Assembly: GCF_032854445.1 (NCBI RefSeq)
Contig: NC_088295.1
Span: 42,769,385 to 42,833,384, forward strand
DNA: 64,000 bases
Direction: 5' to 3'
Origin: Liolophura sinensis
Taxonomy: Eukaryota > Mollusca > Polyplacophora > Chitonida > Chitonidae
In this document: positions 33,531 through 46,504 of the stretch, in pieces
Layout of the letters: every line of letters begins with the position of its first letter
Position numbering within the stretch: the stretch's first letter is position 1
Notes under the pieces: generated by a model
What the model was told of the DNA's origin: nothing
Databases searched by the model: none
Seen by the model: only the letters and a program-made list of their open reading frames with translations
Translations under genes and position numbers: made by a program

Positions 33531-34763
33531 TCATGATGAAACTGATGTACAATTTAAAAGATTGACAGGTTTTAATCCCAAACTCTGTATAACATAATTC
33601 TGCCCCCTGACTGTCAGATAGAATCAGTCGGATATTAATCAGTCTGACTCTGCCCAGCCATAATTTTATCAAAGTCTCCTTCTTTGAGACCTGGTCCAAT
33701 ATGGTTATGGGTGGTATTAATGCGAAAGGGGGATTGCTGGCAGTGTCTTTAGTGCTGGACTTATCATTTTCTTGTATATTGTTTGAAGGAGTCAGACCTA
33801 AGGCAGCAGTGTTTCAGTCATTGATCAGTGGACTTTCAAGTGGTTAATGTGTGTGGGGAAAACATTGATGGTTGACTTGAGTGTTGATACTATGTTGATA
33901 ACATGTGGAATGACATGGAGATCTATACATGTATAATGAGTAATGTAAGTAAAGTATCAACATATCAACAGAGGCTAAGAAACAGTGTCATAATTCTCTA
34001 GACCAAACTAGTGTTAAAAAGAAGTTATTGAGTCTAGGTGAAAAAACAGTTTTCAAAGGAGTTGAAATTCTGTGGCATTTTCCCCAGACATTTGAAGTTC
34101 AGACATTTGTGGGTGCAGTCTGAACTTTAAGGATCTTGGGTAAAACTCTTTAACATTCCATGCAATTAAGTTGACGTATGCGGACATAAAATCTTAACAT
34201 ACACCGGTCTGCCAAAGGCAAAAATACCATGCAGGAAAAAGTAACTGTCCTTTCTTACCACCTGCGCACAGCGTGTGAAAACTCTTAATTACACCCAGCA
34301 TAATTGCAACAAAGCCTAATTGTTATTAAGGAAAAAGTACTGAATAGCCTTTTGACAGAAATGAAAGATATTTTTTTTTCCATCATTATGTTTTGTCAAA
34401 CTTATTCGTGTCCTATTTGATTGAATGGAGACTGGTTCTTCTGATTTTTATGGATGTGGTATGCAATGAAATGATGTGTTGGACTAATTTGGCCCATTGA
34501 TTACATCTGCCATTTCCAGGCTGTGCTATTTGATTAGGTTATGAATTGACCATCATTAATTTGCCTGCATACTTGTTGTAAATAAGAGGGAAGCGCCTCG
34601 GGGCTGTGTTGTTCCGATGCTTGTCTTTTGGTTGTTAGGACATACATGGTGTGGGATCAATCCTTGCTGTGAACAAGGAAATGGTGTATTGCCTGGCGCT
34701 TACTCTTCATGGGGCCTTGCTGACAATAAGGAGTCATCATTAAAGACCATTTACCTTGCACCA
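33531..34763. other. Non-coding stretch
   Basis: Nothing recognised between the decayed SINE and the 68-bp array. Confidence 0.45.
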
Positions 34764-35515
34764 ACATTGGTGTGCATGTGTATATCTGTGTGTCACACTT
34801 TGTAAAGATCCGTTCATCAGTGACTTGCCCAACATTGGTGTGAATGTGTGTATTTGTGTGTCACACGTTGTAAAGATCCGTTCATCAGTGACTTGCCCAA
34901 CATTGGTGTGCATGTGTATATCTGTGTGTCACACTTTGTAAGGATCCGTTCATCAGTGACTTGCCCAACATTGGTGTGAATGTGTGTATTTGTGTGTCAC
35001 ACGTTGTAAAGATCCGTTCATCAGTGACTTGACTAACATTGGTGTGCATGTGTATATCTGTGTGTCACACTTTGTAAAGATCCGTTCATCAATGACTTGC
35101 CCAACATTGGTGTGAATGTGTGTATTTGTGTGTCACACGTTGTAAAGATCCGTTCGTCAGTGACTTGCCTAACATTGGTGTGCATGTGTATATCTGTGTG
35201 TCACACCTTGTAAAGATCCGTTCATCAGTGACTTGCCCAACATTGGTGTGCATGTGTATATCTGTGTGTCACACTTTGTAAAGATCTGTTCATCAGTGAC
35301 TTGCCCAACATTGGTGTGTATGTGTATATCTGTGTGTTACACTTTGTAAAGATCCATTCATCAGTGACTTGCCCAACATTGGTGTGCATGTGCATGTCTG
35401 TGTGTTACACTTTGTAAAGATCCATTCATCAGTGACTTGCCCAACATTGGTGTGCATGTGCATGTCTGTGTGTCACACTTTGTAAAGATCCATTCATCAG
35501 TGACTTGCCCAAGAT
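34764..35515 (+). repeat. 68-bp minisatellite with alternating unit types
   Basis: Eleven units around acattggtgtg, then gtcacac, ttgtaaagatccgttcatca and gtgacttgccc. Units 1-6 alternate between type A (gcatgtgtatatctg, cacacttt) and type B (gaatgtgtgtatttg, cacacgtt). Units 7-11 are A-like, the later ones with gtgttacac and gatccattc. Confidence 0.92.
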
Positions 35516-35519
35516 TGGT

Positions 35520-35632
35520 GGTTTTCCCCAGGCACTTCATTTTCCTCCACCCACAAAATTGACTGCCACAGTGTCCGTGAATAATTGTTGAATATAGTGC
35601 TACGTAACAATGAAGTAAATAAAGTAAAAAAG
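35520..35632 (+). mobile_element. Possible SINE A remnant
   Basis: ggttttccccaggcac, then tcctccacccac, and aagtaaataaagtaaa recall the 3' half of SINE A but are heavily changed. Confidence 0.3.
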
Positions 35633-35951
35633 TTTGTTTTCATTGTCAAAGCTGAGCTAGCTGTTGGGGATCTTTGAATTTATTATTGGCTATTCCAGTT
35701 TTTTCTTTGACTCATATACATATAAAAATTTAATAAACGAACCTGACCTGGATGATTTTGAGATCAAAAACTAAATACTTAACTCCAAAGAACTGGAAAT
35801 ACTGTATTTTTTTCTTTAAAATTAGCATGTAAAACTGTATTTTTAGAAGAAAAAAAGTGATATAATATGATACTTTTGGAGCTGAAATTTCCCATATTAC
35901 AATAGGGTAATATACTACATTCCAAACAAACCTAAAGGCATCTTTCAAATG

Positions 35952-36048
35952 TGAGCAGAACTCTCAGCAACAACAGAACTTGGCAACAAAAGCACTCTTA
36001 GCAACAACAGAACTCAGCAAAAACAGAACTCTCAGCAACAGCAAAATG
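35952..36048 (+). repeat. Short tandem repeat (agcaacaacagaactc)
   Basis: Four to five imperfect copies of agcaacaacagaactc. Confidence 0.65.
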
Positions 36049-36338
36049 AGTAAATTATATTCAAAATAATAGGTCAAATGCTGTAATGGGTTGTACATGT
36101 ATGTATTAAAAGACAGCCACAATATTTTCAGGCTACTTATATTAGTACATGTACACTGTGAATTTATTCTACACAGAGCTAGAGACATGATCATGCAGGT
36201 TGAATAGTATACTCTTATCCCATGTCCAGTGTAAAGTTGTCAACCGTGGGACATGCCGTCGCCTTAATTCTTACAGTTTTGTCTTGACAGATTGAATCAA
36301 TCATGCTAGCCATAGTTATTGTTAAAAGCTCTCTGTAT

Positions 36339-36372
36339 CCCCCCCCCCCCACACACACACACCTCCCCACCC
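36339..36372 (+). repeat. Poly-C plus (CA)n
   Basis: Run of ten C followed by an acacac stretch. Confidence 0.85.
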
Positions 36373-37465
36373 CAGTATAGCAGTCACAACTAATGCCATG
36401 CATGCAGTACCAGAGCTAGATGAATTGTAAAGTGTTAAAAGCTTTATGCTCAAGTCCTTATTGTCCTAGGTGGCTTTATTGATTACAAACTGTACACTAT
36501 AGCTCAATCTCCAGGCTGGCATAATTATAGGTGGAGGTGTAGTTGTGGGTCGGAACTCCTGATTTAGCTATGGATATGCTCTCCCGAATGAACACAGATC
36601 TAAGGATTATGTAAACAAACAAATATTGAACTGAAGGGCTCAGAATTCCTTAGCATGGCTCATAAGCATGGATAACTGCTCTGATAAAGCTTTTCCTTCA
36701 GCCTACTGTGTGCAGTGCACATAATGTCAGCATGAATGTATATTGTGTACATTATGTCTGTGGTTACTTGGAAGGCTTTACCTGTTACATGCCCAAGTTT
36801 ATAAAAACTCCATTTTGTTTTGAGAGGTTTCATAATATGGCGCGTATGCCTGTTCCCAGAAACAAATGAATCATCGGGCCCATACTTATCAGATGTCCGA
36901 AGATTTGAGTCAAACATTTTAACACAGCTACAATTAAAATTTTTTCTCTAGAAAGTTTGAAAATTTGAAAACTGGTTATTTACTGCAGAACAATGTACCA
37001 TCCACAGTTTGAGTTCTTTCCTGTCCTGAGTTTGGCTTTTTAAACACTGGAAAATAATTTATGACTTAAATCTTAAGTTGCTTAATAAAGACAACCCCAA
37101 GTGCATGATAGCTTGAACACCTGCTGGTGATCAATTCCTTTTTCACAAAATGCCAGGGTTATGAAATCATCAAGAATTGGAATCAAACCAACAAATCGGC
37201 TTATCAATAGTTTCCCTGCATTGAGTGTTTGTGTTAAATTTGATTGACAGTGTCAAACAAATATTTTTTTTTACATACACATGTGTCAGAAGGGCATTCA
37301 GTTTCGCTCCAGTTGGATGATGTGGGCTTAGAATTTCCATTTAAATGATTTGCTCATTATTTAATAATTAACCTCTTTCTCTGTGAAAAATTTTCATGTA
37401 GCTATTTATCGTATTGATTACAATAACTCATTCTTACATGTGGACATAAAAAAAAAATGAAGTAT

Positions 37466-37513
37466 TCTGCAAAACAATGACATTAAACCCCAAATGTTCA
37501 TTCATTCATTCAA
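37466..37513 (+). mobile_element. SINE family B 3'-end remnant
   Basis: Only gacattaaaccccaaatg followed by (attc)n remains, matching the B-family end. Confidence 0.4.
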
Positions 37514-38089
37514 AAAAAGCAACATGCTTACACATGGTGTATTGATTCTTTGTTTTTGGTGTATGTAGAAGGACATACACATCTTCGCGCTATAGTTGCA
37601 ATAGTTTAGTACAGCTTATTGCAATTTTTTAACTTCATTTTAATGCACATATATAATTCCCATTACAAATAAATTCTGTTTGGAATCTTTTGTCTGATCT
37701 GATCTTAGATATATACAGTCCGCAAATCCAAATCTTGATCTGCAGACAATATCACTGGTACAACTATTGCTAAAGATGTGTTATATTTTCTCTGTTGATT
37801 TTGAAAATAGATATACTAACAAGTAAGTATTTTGCACTGTGAATTAATCTGTCTTGGCGTTCTGTTGAAGAATTGTTAAAGATTAGAAAGTTCTATATAT
37901 GTATATGTAACATTGTAACGAACTTCATTCTGGGCTGTCTCATGTCATGGTTTTGCACAAAATTCTGCTTGTCAGTTTTTTTTTTAACTTATGTCATAAA
38001 TCATGTCGCCTTGTGTGGTTTATAGCCAGATATCGTCATTGATGTAAAAAAAAAAAAAAAAATTGAAAAGAATTTACGTAGTTTCGAGA

Positions 38090-38241
38090 ATGGCGTCGGG
38101 GATTGAATCCTGTTAGATAACCGGCAAGTTCTCTCATTTTCCTCTCAACTAGCGAGCCTGTATACCCCTGGCCTGTGCTATGCATATGAAATAATCTTGA
38201 CTGCTGTGTTGAAAATGCCTGTCAAATAAACAAATAAATCA
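38090..38241 (+). mobile_element. Possible SINE remnant
   Basis: ggattgaatcctgttaga, tttcctctcaac and the end caaataaacaaataaatc suggest a decayed SINE. Confidence 0.3.
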
Positions 38242-40049
38242 CTTTTGCTAATCTTGTGTGCTGTGTTATATGTGTTCTCAGTACCCTGTTGGCCAAAGTT
38301 CAGTTTGTTTTCTCCGATCGTGTTGAGTTCCTAATCCTGGCTTACCTCAATCTTTTTAAGTTTTATTGCCACTTTGCCTGTTTCAAGATAAAATTTATCT
38401 CCAATTAATGAAAATACTTCAGAATTATTGTTGTGAAATCTTTTTAGTGGAGTTGGTGTCTTTGCCTGGATAAATACAAGCTTTGATATGATTCCTGTCG
38501 TTTTTGAGGCTATTACATCAGAGTTAAAGGTGTAGGACAGCAACCCAAAAGCTAGTATACACATGATGGGATTGGCTTCATTTGTGGTTTAATATATTAA
38601 AATATGTCTGAAATCTGTCTCTGAAAAAAGACTACTGATCATAAATGGTTCCATGCAAAGCTGGTACAGTGCACTGAATTCAGGAATGCATTATATGGAA
38701 GAAGCATTTTGGTGGCGGGTGGTGGCTCTTTTTTTTAGTTTAGGCTACATTGTCGTACACAGAGAGCATATATGTTAAACAGATCAAATTCCATGTGTCA
38801 TACTATGAAACCAAGATATTGGTAAAAATGAGTAAAAAATAAATACAACGTGTGTGGTATATCCTGTAGTGTCTGAGGCTTTCCCATGAATTGAATGCTC
38901 TGTGTAACGTGCTTCCAACTGGATTGTGTAAACAACCTGCTTGCAGTGCTTGTATTTGCTAAGATGGGTCATCTGGCTGTATGTTAGCGGAGGTATAAGA
39001 GCCTTGATCACATCTTCCAGGGTACACTATAACTCTATATAAGCATACCTGGCTGCTTGAGGGGGAAAAATATGTCATAAAATCTGCTGTCGTTTAGAAG
39101 ATGTAATCGGTACAAATCACAGTAGTTTATTTCTTTTAGCTCACTTTTTATATACCAGTATAATTTATGGGTTGTATTATGATACATGGGATTGTCTGTT
39201 TGTCTGTCCGTCTGATTAACCATAAGTAAACTTTCAAACATTACAACTATATCCACAGAATGGATTTTTTTTGCCCCTTATCACAACATCTCTAAAATTT
39301 ACAGCAGCCTGCCCTTTGTTCTGAAGAAAGTCTTAATTTTGGGCTTGCGACAGGAACATCCTGTGAATTTCAATGCCTGTGGGTATATTGTGTCTTATTC
39401 ACTCTACCAGGATGTACTCAGTGTTGCTTTTGTTCATGTTGTCTCAGAACATTTGTAACATTTACCTCCAGCCGCCAATTAGGAGAAACCACTGTGTTCG
39501 CCACTTAACATGACAAGTTACCAGTCCGAAGGAATGATTTAAATTGTTTCTATTGTTTAAAAGCAGGATTTATTGATGTAAAATGTTGAAGTAGAAAAAT
39601 TTAGATAGTTGGCTTTTCATTGGGCCAAGTGGTTTGGATGATTCTAGTCCATACAATGTATTTGACAATCTAGTATGTTTGTCTGTCTAGAAAACCCTGT
39701 GTTAGGTTACTGAGGTTAATCAGAAGGACAGCCTTGAAAATAGGTAAAGGTTACACTGAACCGGAAACAAGAAAGATCTTGCTTTTTGTAACATTAAAGA
39801 ATGTGTCATCTGATATTTGGTGCTATAGTTATGACTTACTGGATGTACTCCTCTATGCCAGCTGCAAGGCCTTGTTAGTGTGTAGTTTCATTTGCTTTGA
39901 ATATTAAGGACCAAAGAATAAGGTCGATTATGAAGACCCTGTGGTAAGAAAGCTAAAAAAGATTTTTGTTATCAGCAATTAAACTGTACGCGTACGTCAC
40001 ACTATCTTTCCAAACAAGTGTGAGTAAATCAGAACTACAGCCAGTATGT

Positions 40050-40215
40050 GTAATTAACAAGTTTGTAAAATCTGTTTGTTTTTGTAAATGTGTATGTTTG
40101 TCAGTATGTATTTATAAATGTGTATGTTTGTCAGTGTGTGTTTATAAATGTGTATGTTTGTCAGTGTGTGTTTATAAATCTGTATGTTTGTAAATGGGTG
40201 TGTAAATGTGTGTGT
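40050..40215 (+). repeat. 30-bp tandem repeat
   Basis: About five units of aaatgtgtatgtttgtcagt followed by gtgtgtttat. Confidence 0.85.
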
Positions 40216-41239
40216 GTTTGTACCATAAATAATGTAAGCATTGCTAACACTGAATTTGTTCAGGGAGTGAGCACATATGTATTATTTGGACAACATTATG
40301 TAGTTCAGGTTCATTTGGTATATACTATGATATATAATACACAGATGCAGTGTATGTTGTAGCAGCACTGGATGTAGGGTTTTTGTATAATACTAGAACA
40401 CTGCTGCATGCATTAATTAATATGAACTGGTGCATCATAAAATCACATTCTCTCTACATTGTTCAATACATGCCTCTTGCATATTTATATGTAGCTTGTG
40501 AAAACCGATGTCTTTTTTTTAGCATATAGTACTGCCCATACAGGATATAATGTACTTGGCTTCCACTGTTATTTTTTGCATATATGATGTCGTATGTACA
40601 AAACTACGTGCAGATGTCTAGTGCACACGTACTTGTCTGCGTTAAGCAAAATATTGGAAACACTGTGTCTTTGGTAATATTGCATAGAGTGTGAAAACAC
40701 AGAAGTTGAAATGAAGCGATATTTTTGTTACATGTGATCATGTGAAATGCATGAGAAGGTAGTTAATGTTTGGAACAGAAAACTCCAGCAATTCTGAGGG
40801 AATTGTCAGAGTGTAATTATGTAGACACTCTTCTATGACTTGCTGCATAGGTGATAATTGTGGTGAGTTTTTTTGATTAGTCTACACCATGCATGCTTAA
40901 TTTCATACATTCTTTCTGCCACTTTTACAATTTGACGAGCTAATAAACTCATTTAGCGCTCATTTATACGTATATGTCATTCATAAGTGTGACTGTGTGC
41001 AAGGCTGAAAAAGTACCAATCATATATACCAGGGCCCTTAATGGTTTCGTGTGTCAGTATTTTCTAAATACACCATTCATCTTGGAACTAATGTGTATGC
41101 TGCTCAGAACTAATTGAGCTGGTGTGTGCCATAAAAAGTTGTGTTACTAATTGAGATAGGATAATGCATAAGGATTTTAAAAATGGTACATGCTGTTACC
41201 TTGCTTCCCACTGAGAAGTTAGAGCAAGGACTGGTTGGT

Positions 41240-41402
41240 CCGCTGTCAATATGTGACCGGGTGGAGTGTCATGTCTGGTGTCTTTGGCATGAAACTTCAG
41301 TGGTGGCAGCACATTGGTGGCATGGACTCGCCCTGCCAAAAAGAAGACACAGTATATGTAGTCACACAATGACTCCTCATTGCCATATTACTGAAAAATT
41401 GT
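41240..41402 (+). repeat. Dispersed repeat fragment
   Basis: Contains gtctggtgtctttggcatga and ends tattactgaaaaattg. A related string (atctggtgtctttagcat) is found at 63930-63950. Family unknown. Confidence 0.35.
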
Positions 41403-43429
41403 GAAAGTAGACCAGATATCTCAGAGTAAACACCTTTGATCACTATTCTGCCCATACTTTTCCCAGATATAATACAGCTCTGCTAGTCTATATTTCAAAA
41501 TATTTGTTGTAAAACTGTTTTCCTTCTATTATTATCAGGGCACTAATTAAGAAGTGTACATGTAGGGGTGATTATAGATTAAGTCACACGATGGCTTCTG
41601 GAAAACCACACAGTCGGTAGGCCTAATGCATGGAATGGGCTATGCTTTTTAGGACTTTTCATTACATAATCCCGGCAAGTGTTCTGCGGTCGACAAGATA
41701 GGCAAGCCGTCCAAATTTAATGCAATCTTGTGAATAGAACTAGTTAACATGATAGTTTTTTAAGTGCAGTTTACACATTTACATAGCACAAATATTTTTT
41801 TTTGTTTAGGGAACATTTCGTGTGAAAATAGTGAAAAGTTGTTGGGGTTCTATTTTAAGTACAGTGTGAACCCCAAGCATACATACATCCATATAATACA
41901 TAAGAGTATTTCATTTATCACTGTGTTCATGTACTGATTGTACCGTGCACTTGTACACATTTAGAATTACGGATGTGCTGTTATCAGCTTAGTCATATCG
42001 TGTTAGTTTTAATTGTTAACACTTTTATTTAGAATGTAAACCTGTAGCACTCAGCTGTCACAGAACTGTAAAAGAAATATTGTGCAGTGTGTATAAATAC
42101 AAATTCACTGCACCTTATAGAGATTAAAGAATCTTTATATACTTTAAATATTAATATTGTCAGTGTCAGTGTTCTTGACAGAGAGCATATTTACTCCTTT
42201 TCGGATTAGTCCAAAGTCAAATTTGAATTTTTTATTTAAAGACTTAACTTCAGAATCTGTTATACTACAGGCCTCTACATAAGCCTGACCATAGTTGTTC
42301 GAAAGTGGTAATACTGTTATTAAGCCATATTTTACATTTAAAATTTGAGTCAAACCCAGCAGACAACAGAGTTCAGCAAAGTACAAAATTGAAGACTTGT
42401 CTTAAAGTTAAATCTGGTAAATGGATCTAAAGTCAAACTAGAGAGAGAAGTTTAAAATGTCAGTTTTCATTGAACCATCAAAATCAGTGTTCCTAACCAA
42501 AATCCATGACTCACCTAGCTTCTGTCAAGGTAGGATAGTGGGACTGCTACTACGAAAGCTTGCAGTTTTATATTTGATTTAACTGCCTTTTTTTCCAAGC
42601 AATTATGAGTTAAAATTGGAAAGACTTTTTATGTTAAAGGCAGCACAAATATTGGTATATCAATATTTCAACTTCTGAGGCCACAAACTGCAGTTTGAGT
42701 TTTCTTTTTTGTTTTTGCATTTGATTATAGTCAAAAATTACTTTGTTGCATCTGCCCAAGATCAGGCATGCTCTTCTATGGTATGACATGTATACCGTTG
42801 AAGTCTGTAGTATGGGGTTATGGTGAGGAAAAGATTTTCATGGTTGTGTAGGTTTTGGCAATGGTTTAGAGCTTAATCTGGGTTACTATCTTGGTGTCAG
42901 ATTTTAATACAAGTGAGCCATAAGAATTTGAAGACATTACCACACTCTGATAAATCAGACAGTAACTCTTGCATGTAGTCTGCTGTGCTACTACTGAAAT
43001 TTCCAAATTACATGCTGCTGTTTTTTTTTATATGTTTAGGTAAATATTATATAAAAGTATCGGTACATATAAAATATATTAATATCCAAATTTGTATTAG
43101 CATTGTATGAGGGCAAAATTTGAACATTATTTCTCTATACATAGTAAGATAAGTGTTCTTTAATAAGGTGGACATTCTAATCTGGAGACAGATTTACCTT
43201 GATTTCAAACTACTTTTCATTATCTCCAGCAGTGAGTCCCATGTAATCAAGCTGACATATATTAGCTTAGCTTTTTGAGGAATGAAGGATTGATATCTGT
43301 ACTAATGATTAAAGGACTTACTGTGATCCTGCTGGGAGCATCTGAGCCATAACCTTACCTTCGTTCAAGGAATTTCTAAATAAGAAAAATAGTAGGTATA
43401 ACATAGAACATTGTGTCAAGTCAGCCGAG

Positions 43430-43860
43430 CGGAGATGAAACGTGTTTTGCGCATGACATGCAGGGCTTGACACGTAGTACGACAAAGCCTCTCGGCCAAC
43501 CAGCCTATTAATGGCCAGTTATTCCCGCATGAAGGTGATTTATTAAATCTGTGAGAGACTGTATATCAGTCGTCGGTACATAAGATAGCGGCAGGTGAGG
43601 TACAGGTATATGTATATGGACAGCCATTAAGGGGAGTGTCATAGACAGGCTGATATCATGCAGGGTCGTGTTGAATCTGAACTACTTGACACCCCTTGAT
43701 TTCAGTCCTAAACACTTACTCGAGGAACACGCTGCCATACTGAGTGAGGACTTAACATCCACTGCGTGATAAGCTGGTACCGAGTCCCTTCGTAACCAGG
43801 GTACTGGAGTGGGTTTGTGATTCTTGTGTGTTTGGGGTGCCCAGGTTGTGTTTTAGCCAG
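43430..43860 (+). promoter_or_regulatory. Possible 5' non-coding exon/promoter region of the ankyrin gene
   Basis: Less AT-rich, more complex sequence with several CpGs about 1.6-2 kb upstream of the Ser-rich exon, whose ATG follows an acceptor and so needs an upstream exon. Potential donors include gcag|gtgagg near 43590. No TATA box or initiator could be assigned. Confidence 0.18.
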
Positions 43861-44881
43861 ATGGTCTTGAATGAAAGTGATTTATTATAAAGATTAATTG
43901 GCTGGAAAAGTTGTTTCATATTTTCACATGTTGCGATGAACTCCTGGCTGGATTGTACATGCTGTTGCAGTGGTTTGGAGTAACTCGTGGGTTATACTGA
44001 CAGACTGTTAGGAAGGATGTGATCTGTGTGGATAAGTATACGAGTGAATTCTGAAGTCCGATTTTCGAAATAAGTGGTGATTTTTGCAAATCGAAGCTAG
44101 CAGTCAGATTTTGTGTGATTGAACAATGATTGGCACACCAACTTATGATGTTCATCAGGACTTTGTTGCTGTTTAGAAGCCATTTTGGATTGGCTAAAGT
44201 TTGGAACAATGCATCAGTTTTTATTTTCTTGAGCCCTGAATCATCATCTTTTCAGAATTGGAATTTGCACAAGTAACTAAGGATTTCAGGGCTATGATAT
44301 TTGAAATGTTTCCTGCCTGGTGCAAGAGCAAGATCAGATTTCATGCAATGACAGAAATAGATTAAAACTGAAACATTTTAAATTAAAAATTCATTCGAAT
44401 TTTGTCGCCAGTTTGGATGATTTTGCGACTAGTTGAAAAATGGTGATACTGAGCAAACTTAAGTTTTGAACATTTTATGCACAAAGCAATTGGTGAAACG
44501 TTGTCAGATAAAATTGCCAAGTCATGATGGCTGTATGTAGGGTACTGGATGGTATTAAAGCTGTACCAAGTACATGTATGCTGCAGGTGTAGTGGGCGTC
44601 CAGAAGAAAATGTAGGTACCAGCCAACTTAATCTGAGGCTTAGCATGAACACAGTGAAGTAAGGCTGCTAAGAAGCACAGCTTGGAGAAACGCCATTGGA
44701 TTAGGCATGGGTTTGTGTTTTAAATCAGCCCTGAAGACAAACCTTTGTTGGGGAGGACGGACAGCTAATTACATTTTCCCACCTTGTCAGTCTGACATTT
44801 TGTCTGGCAGTCCGAGAATTTCACTTGTAAATTCAGCCATCTCAAAAGTTCAGCCGTTCCGGTCACCTCACTAAAGTTCAG

Positions 44882-45141
44882 TGGTGCTGTCTGGATCAGG
44901 CCGAATCTCAAACCTCAGCTACCTTTACAAAGCAGGCCACCTAGATAACTCTACGACCCCAGTATTTCAGCCACTTCCTATAACACCTTCCCACTATTTT
45001 ACATCATTATCACCTTTGTTATCCAAAGCCTTAGCAAACTGGTCACAGTCCCGGAGATTCAAGAACGAAAAACTTAGACAAGTCACGTGGTCTGGAAATA
45101 AATTCAGTCTGTCTTTTCAGATGCATCTGTTGCTGCTGTAG
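44882..45141 (+). CDS. Weak candidate exon upstream of the Ser-rich exon
   Basis: After an AG (agttcag, 44880-44881) an open frame runs to a stop at 45141: VLSGSGRISNLSYLYKAGHL, then Ser/Thr/Pro-rich text. Composition resembles the Ser-rich exon 300 bases downstream, but no good donor links the two. Could be untranslated or chance. Confidence 0.18.
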
Positions 45142-45431
45142 TGCATAACTTAGCCATTGTATCAATCTGGTATTACTTCATTTAAATGCTGTAAATACAA
45201 GATGCAATTCTTTGCAGGAAGTGCATTTTAGAAGTGGCTTGTTACTTAACAGACAGCCTTATTTTTTGGGACACAGTTTTAATTGGATTATTGAGACATT
45301 GTTCTGCTTGCTGGCATATTTACTGCTTTGGCTACAAATACAGAGCTGCTTATTATATGGAAAGCAAGTATGTCTAGAACTGTCTAAAATGCTGGATTGT
45401 CATTTGTGACAAGTGATATCCATTGTTCAGG

Positions 45432-46353
45432 ATGTACCTGTCCAATGTAAACTCCATCAATAACGGTGATAAACACTTCAGAGTGGCTTCTACTGTGTCA
45501 CGAACATACTCAGGATCAACCAGTAGATTTACAGCTGAGCCCTTAGGATCTACTTCTATTAATGACTCTACGACAGGATCCGGAAGCATTCAGGGCATGA
45601 GATCAGGATCTGGAAGTCTTGTGCGCAGCACTACTTTTAGCATGGGAAGTACTTGTATTATGGGCACTAACCCAAACTCAGGAAGTGTTATAGGCTCTAC
45701 TTCAGGATCAGAAAATGTGAATTTAGCTACTTCAGGATCTGGGAGTGTTGTGCATAGCACTACTTCTACCTTGAGAAGTACTTGTACTAATGGCACTAAC
45801 CCAGGCTCAGGGAGAGTTAATGGCACTACATCAGAATCAGGGAGTGCCATCACTTCTCACTCAGGACCACACGCTCTTAACAATTCCACAAATGGTTGGG
45901 CCACTCTTCCTGGCAAAACTGGCAAAACTTTATATGGTCATATATACAGTGGACCAAAGCTAGCATCAAGCTCATTCACTGAGTCAAGTTTGGGATCCAG
46001 TACTTATACTGGGTCTCATGTAGGATCCTCTGGCAATAATGGATCAGTTTCTACCTTTGGATCTATGAGATCCAGTTCAGCCGTTGGGAGCTCATACACA
46101 GGATATCATATAGGATCCTCAGGCAATAACAGATCATTTTCTACTTTTGGATCACTAGGATCCAGCTCTGCAATTGGTAGCTCAAAAACAGGCTCCAGCA
46201 CTTTGATTGGCTCTGCTTCAGCTACCTCCAGGTCTGGCACTCTCAAAGAGAGTTTACGAGAGAGGCAAATGAGCACTGTACTGCAGGAATCAAGTAGTGC
46301 TTTTTCTGAGGATTCTGGTTCTTTTACCATGGATGACACCAGTGTGAACACAG
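45432..46353 (+). CDS. Ser/Gly/Thr-rich exon, probable N-terminal part of the ankyrin-repeat gene
   Basis: Open frame from ATG 45432, preceded by an AG acceptor (gttcag then g-ATG), to a phase-1 donor (acag|gtaaac). 307 codons dominated by Ser, Gly and Thr. Two internal duplications keep the frame. One is a 43-residue unit (SGSGSLVRSTT and SGSGSVVHSTT, each followed by STC and GTNP). The other is a 30-residue unit (YTGSHVGSSGNN and YTGYHIGSSGNN, each ending in GSS). The last part is charged (LKESLRERQM, SEDSGSFTMDD). The leftover base joins in phase to the ankyrin exon at 58665, reading DTSVNT-D-QPGGGGAG. Without splicing the frame stops at 46415. Probably a disordered N-terminus; no family recognised. 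The link to the ankyrin exons is inferred. Confidence 0.6.
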
Positions 46354-46504
46354 GTAAACTTAGAGAACCTTATATTAGACTTTGTCACAAATGTCATCGG
46401 GGACATGGCGGATAGCCAAAGGTAATATCCAAAAATAAATATGTGCTAAAATATGAACAGGTGCAGGTAATAAAATGTGGTCAATTCCTTTCTGTTAATT
46501 ATTG

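Larger units (their letters stand above)
36373..43429. other. Long stretch with no recognised gene
   Basis: AT-rich; contains only small repeat remnants (37.47, 38.1, 40.05, 41.24 kb). Short open frames on both strands match nothing I know. Confidence 0.45.
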
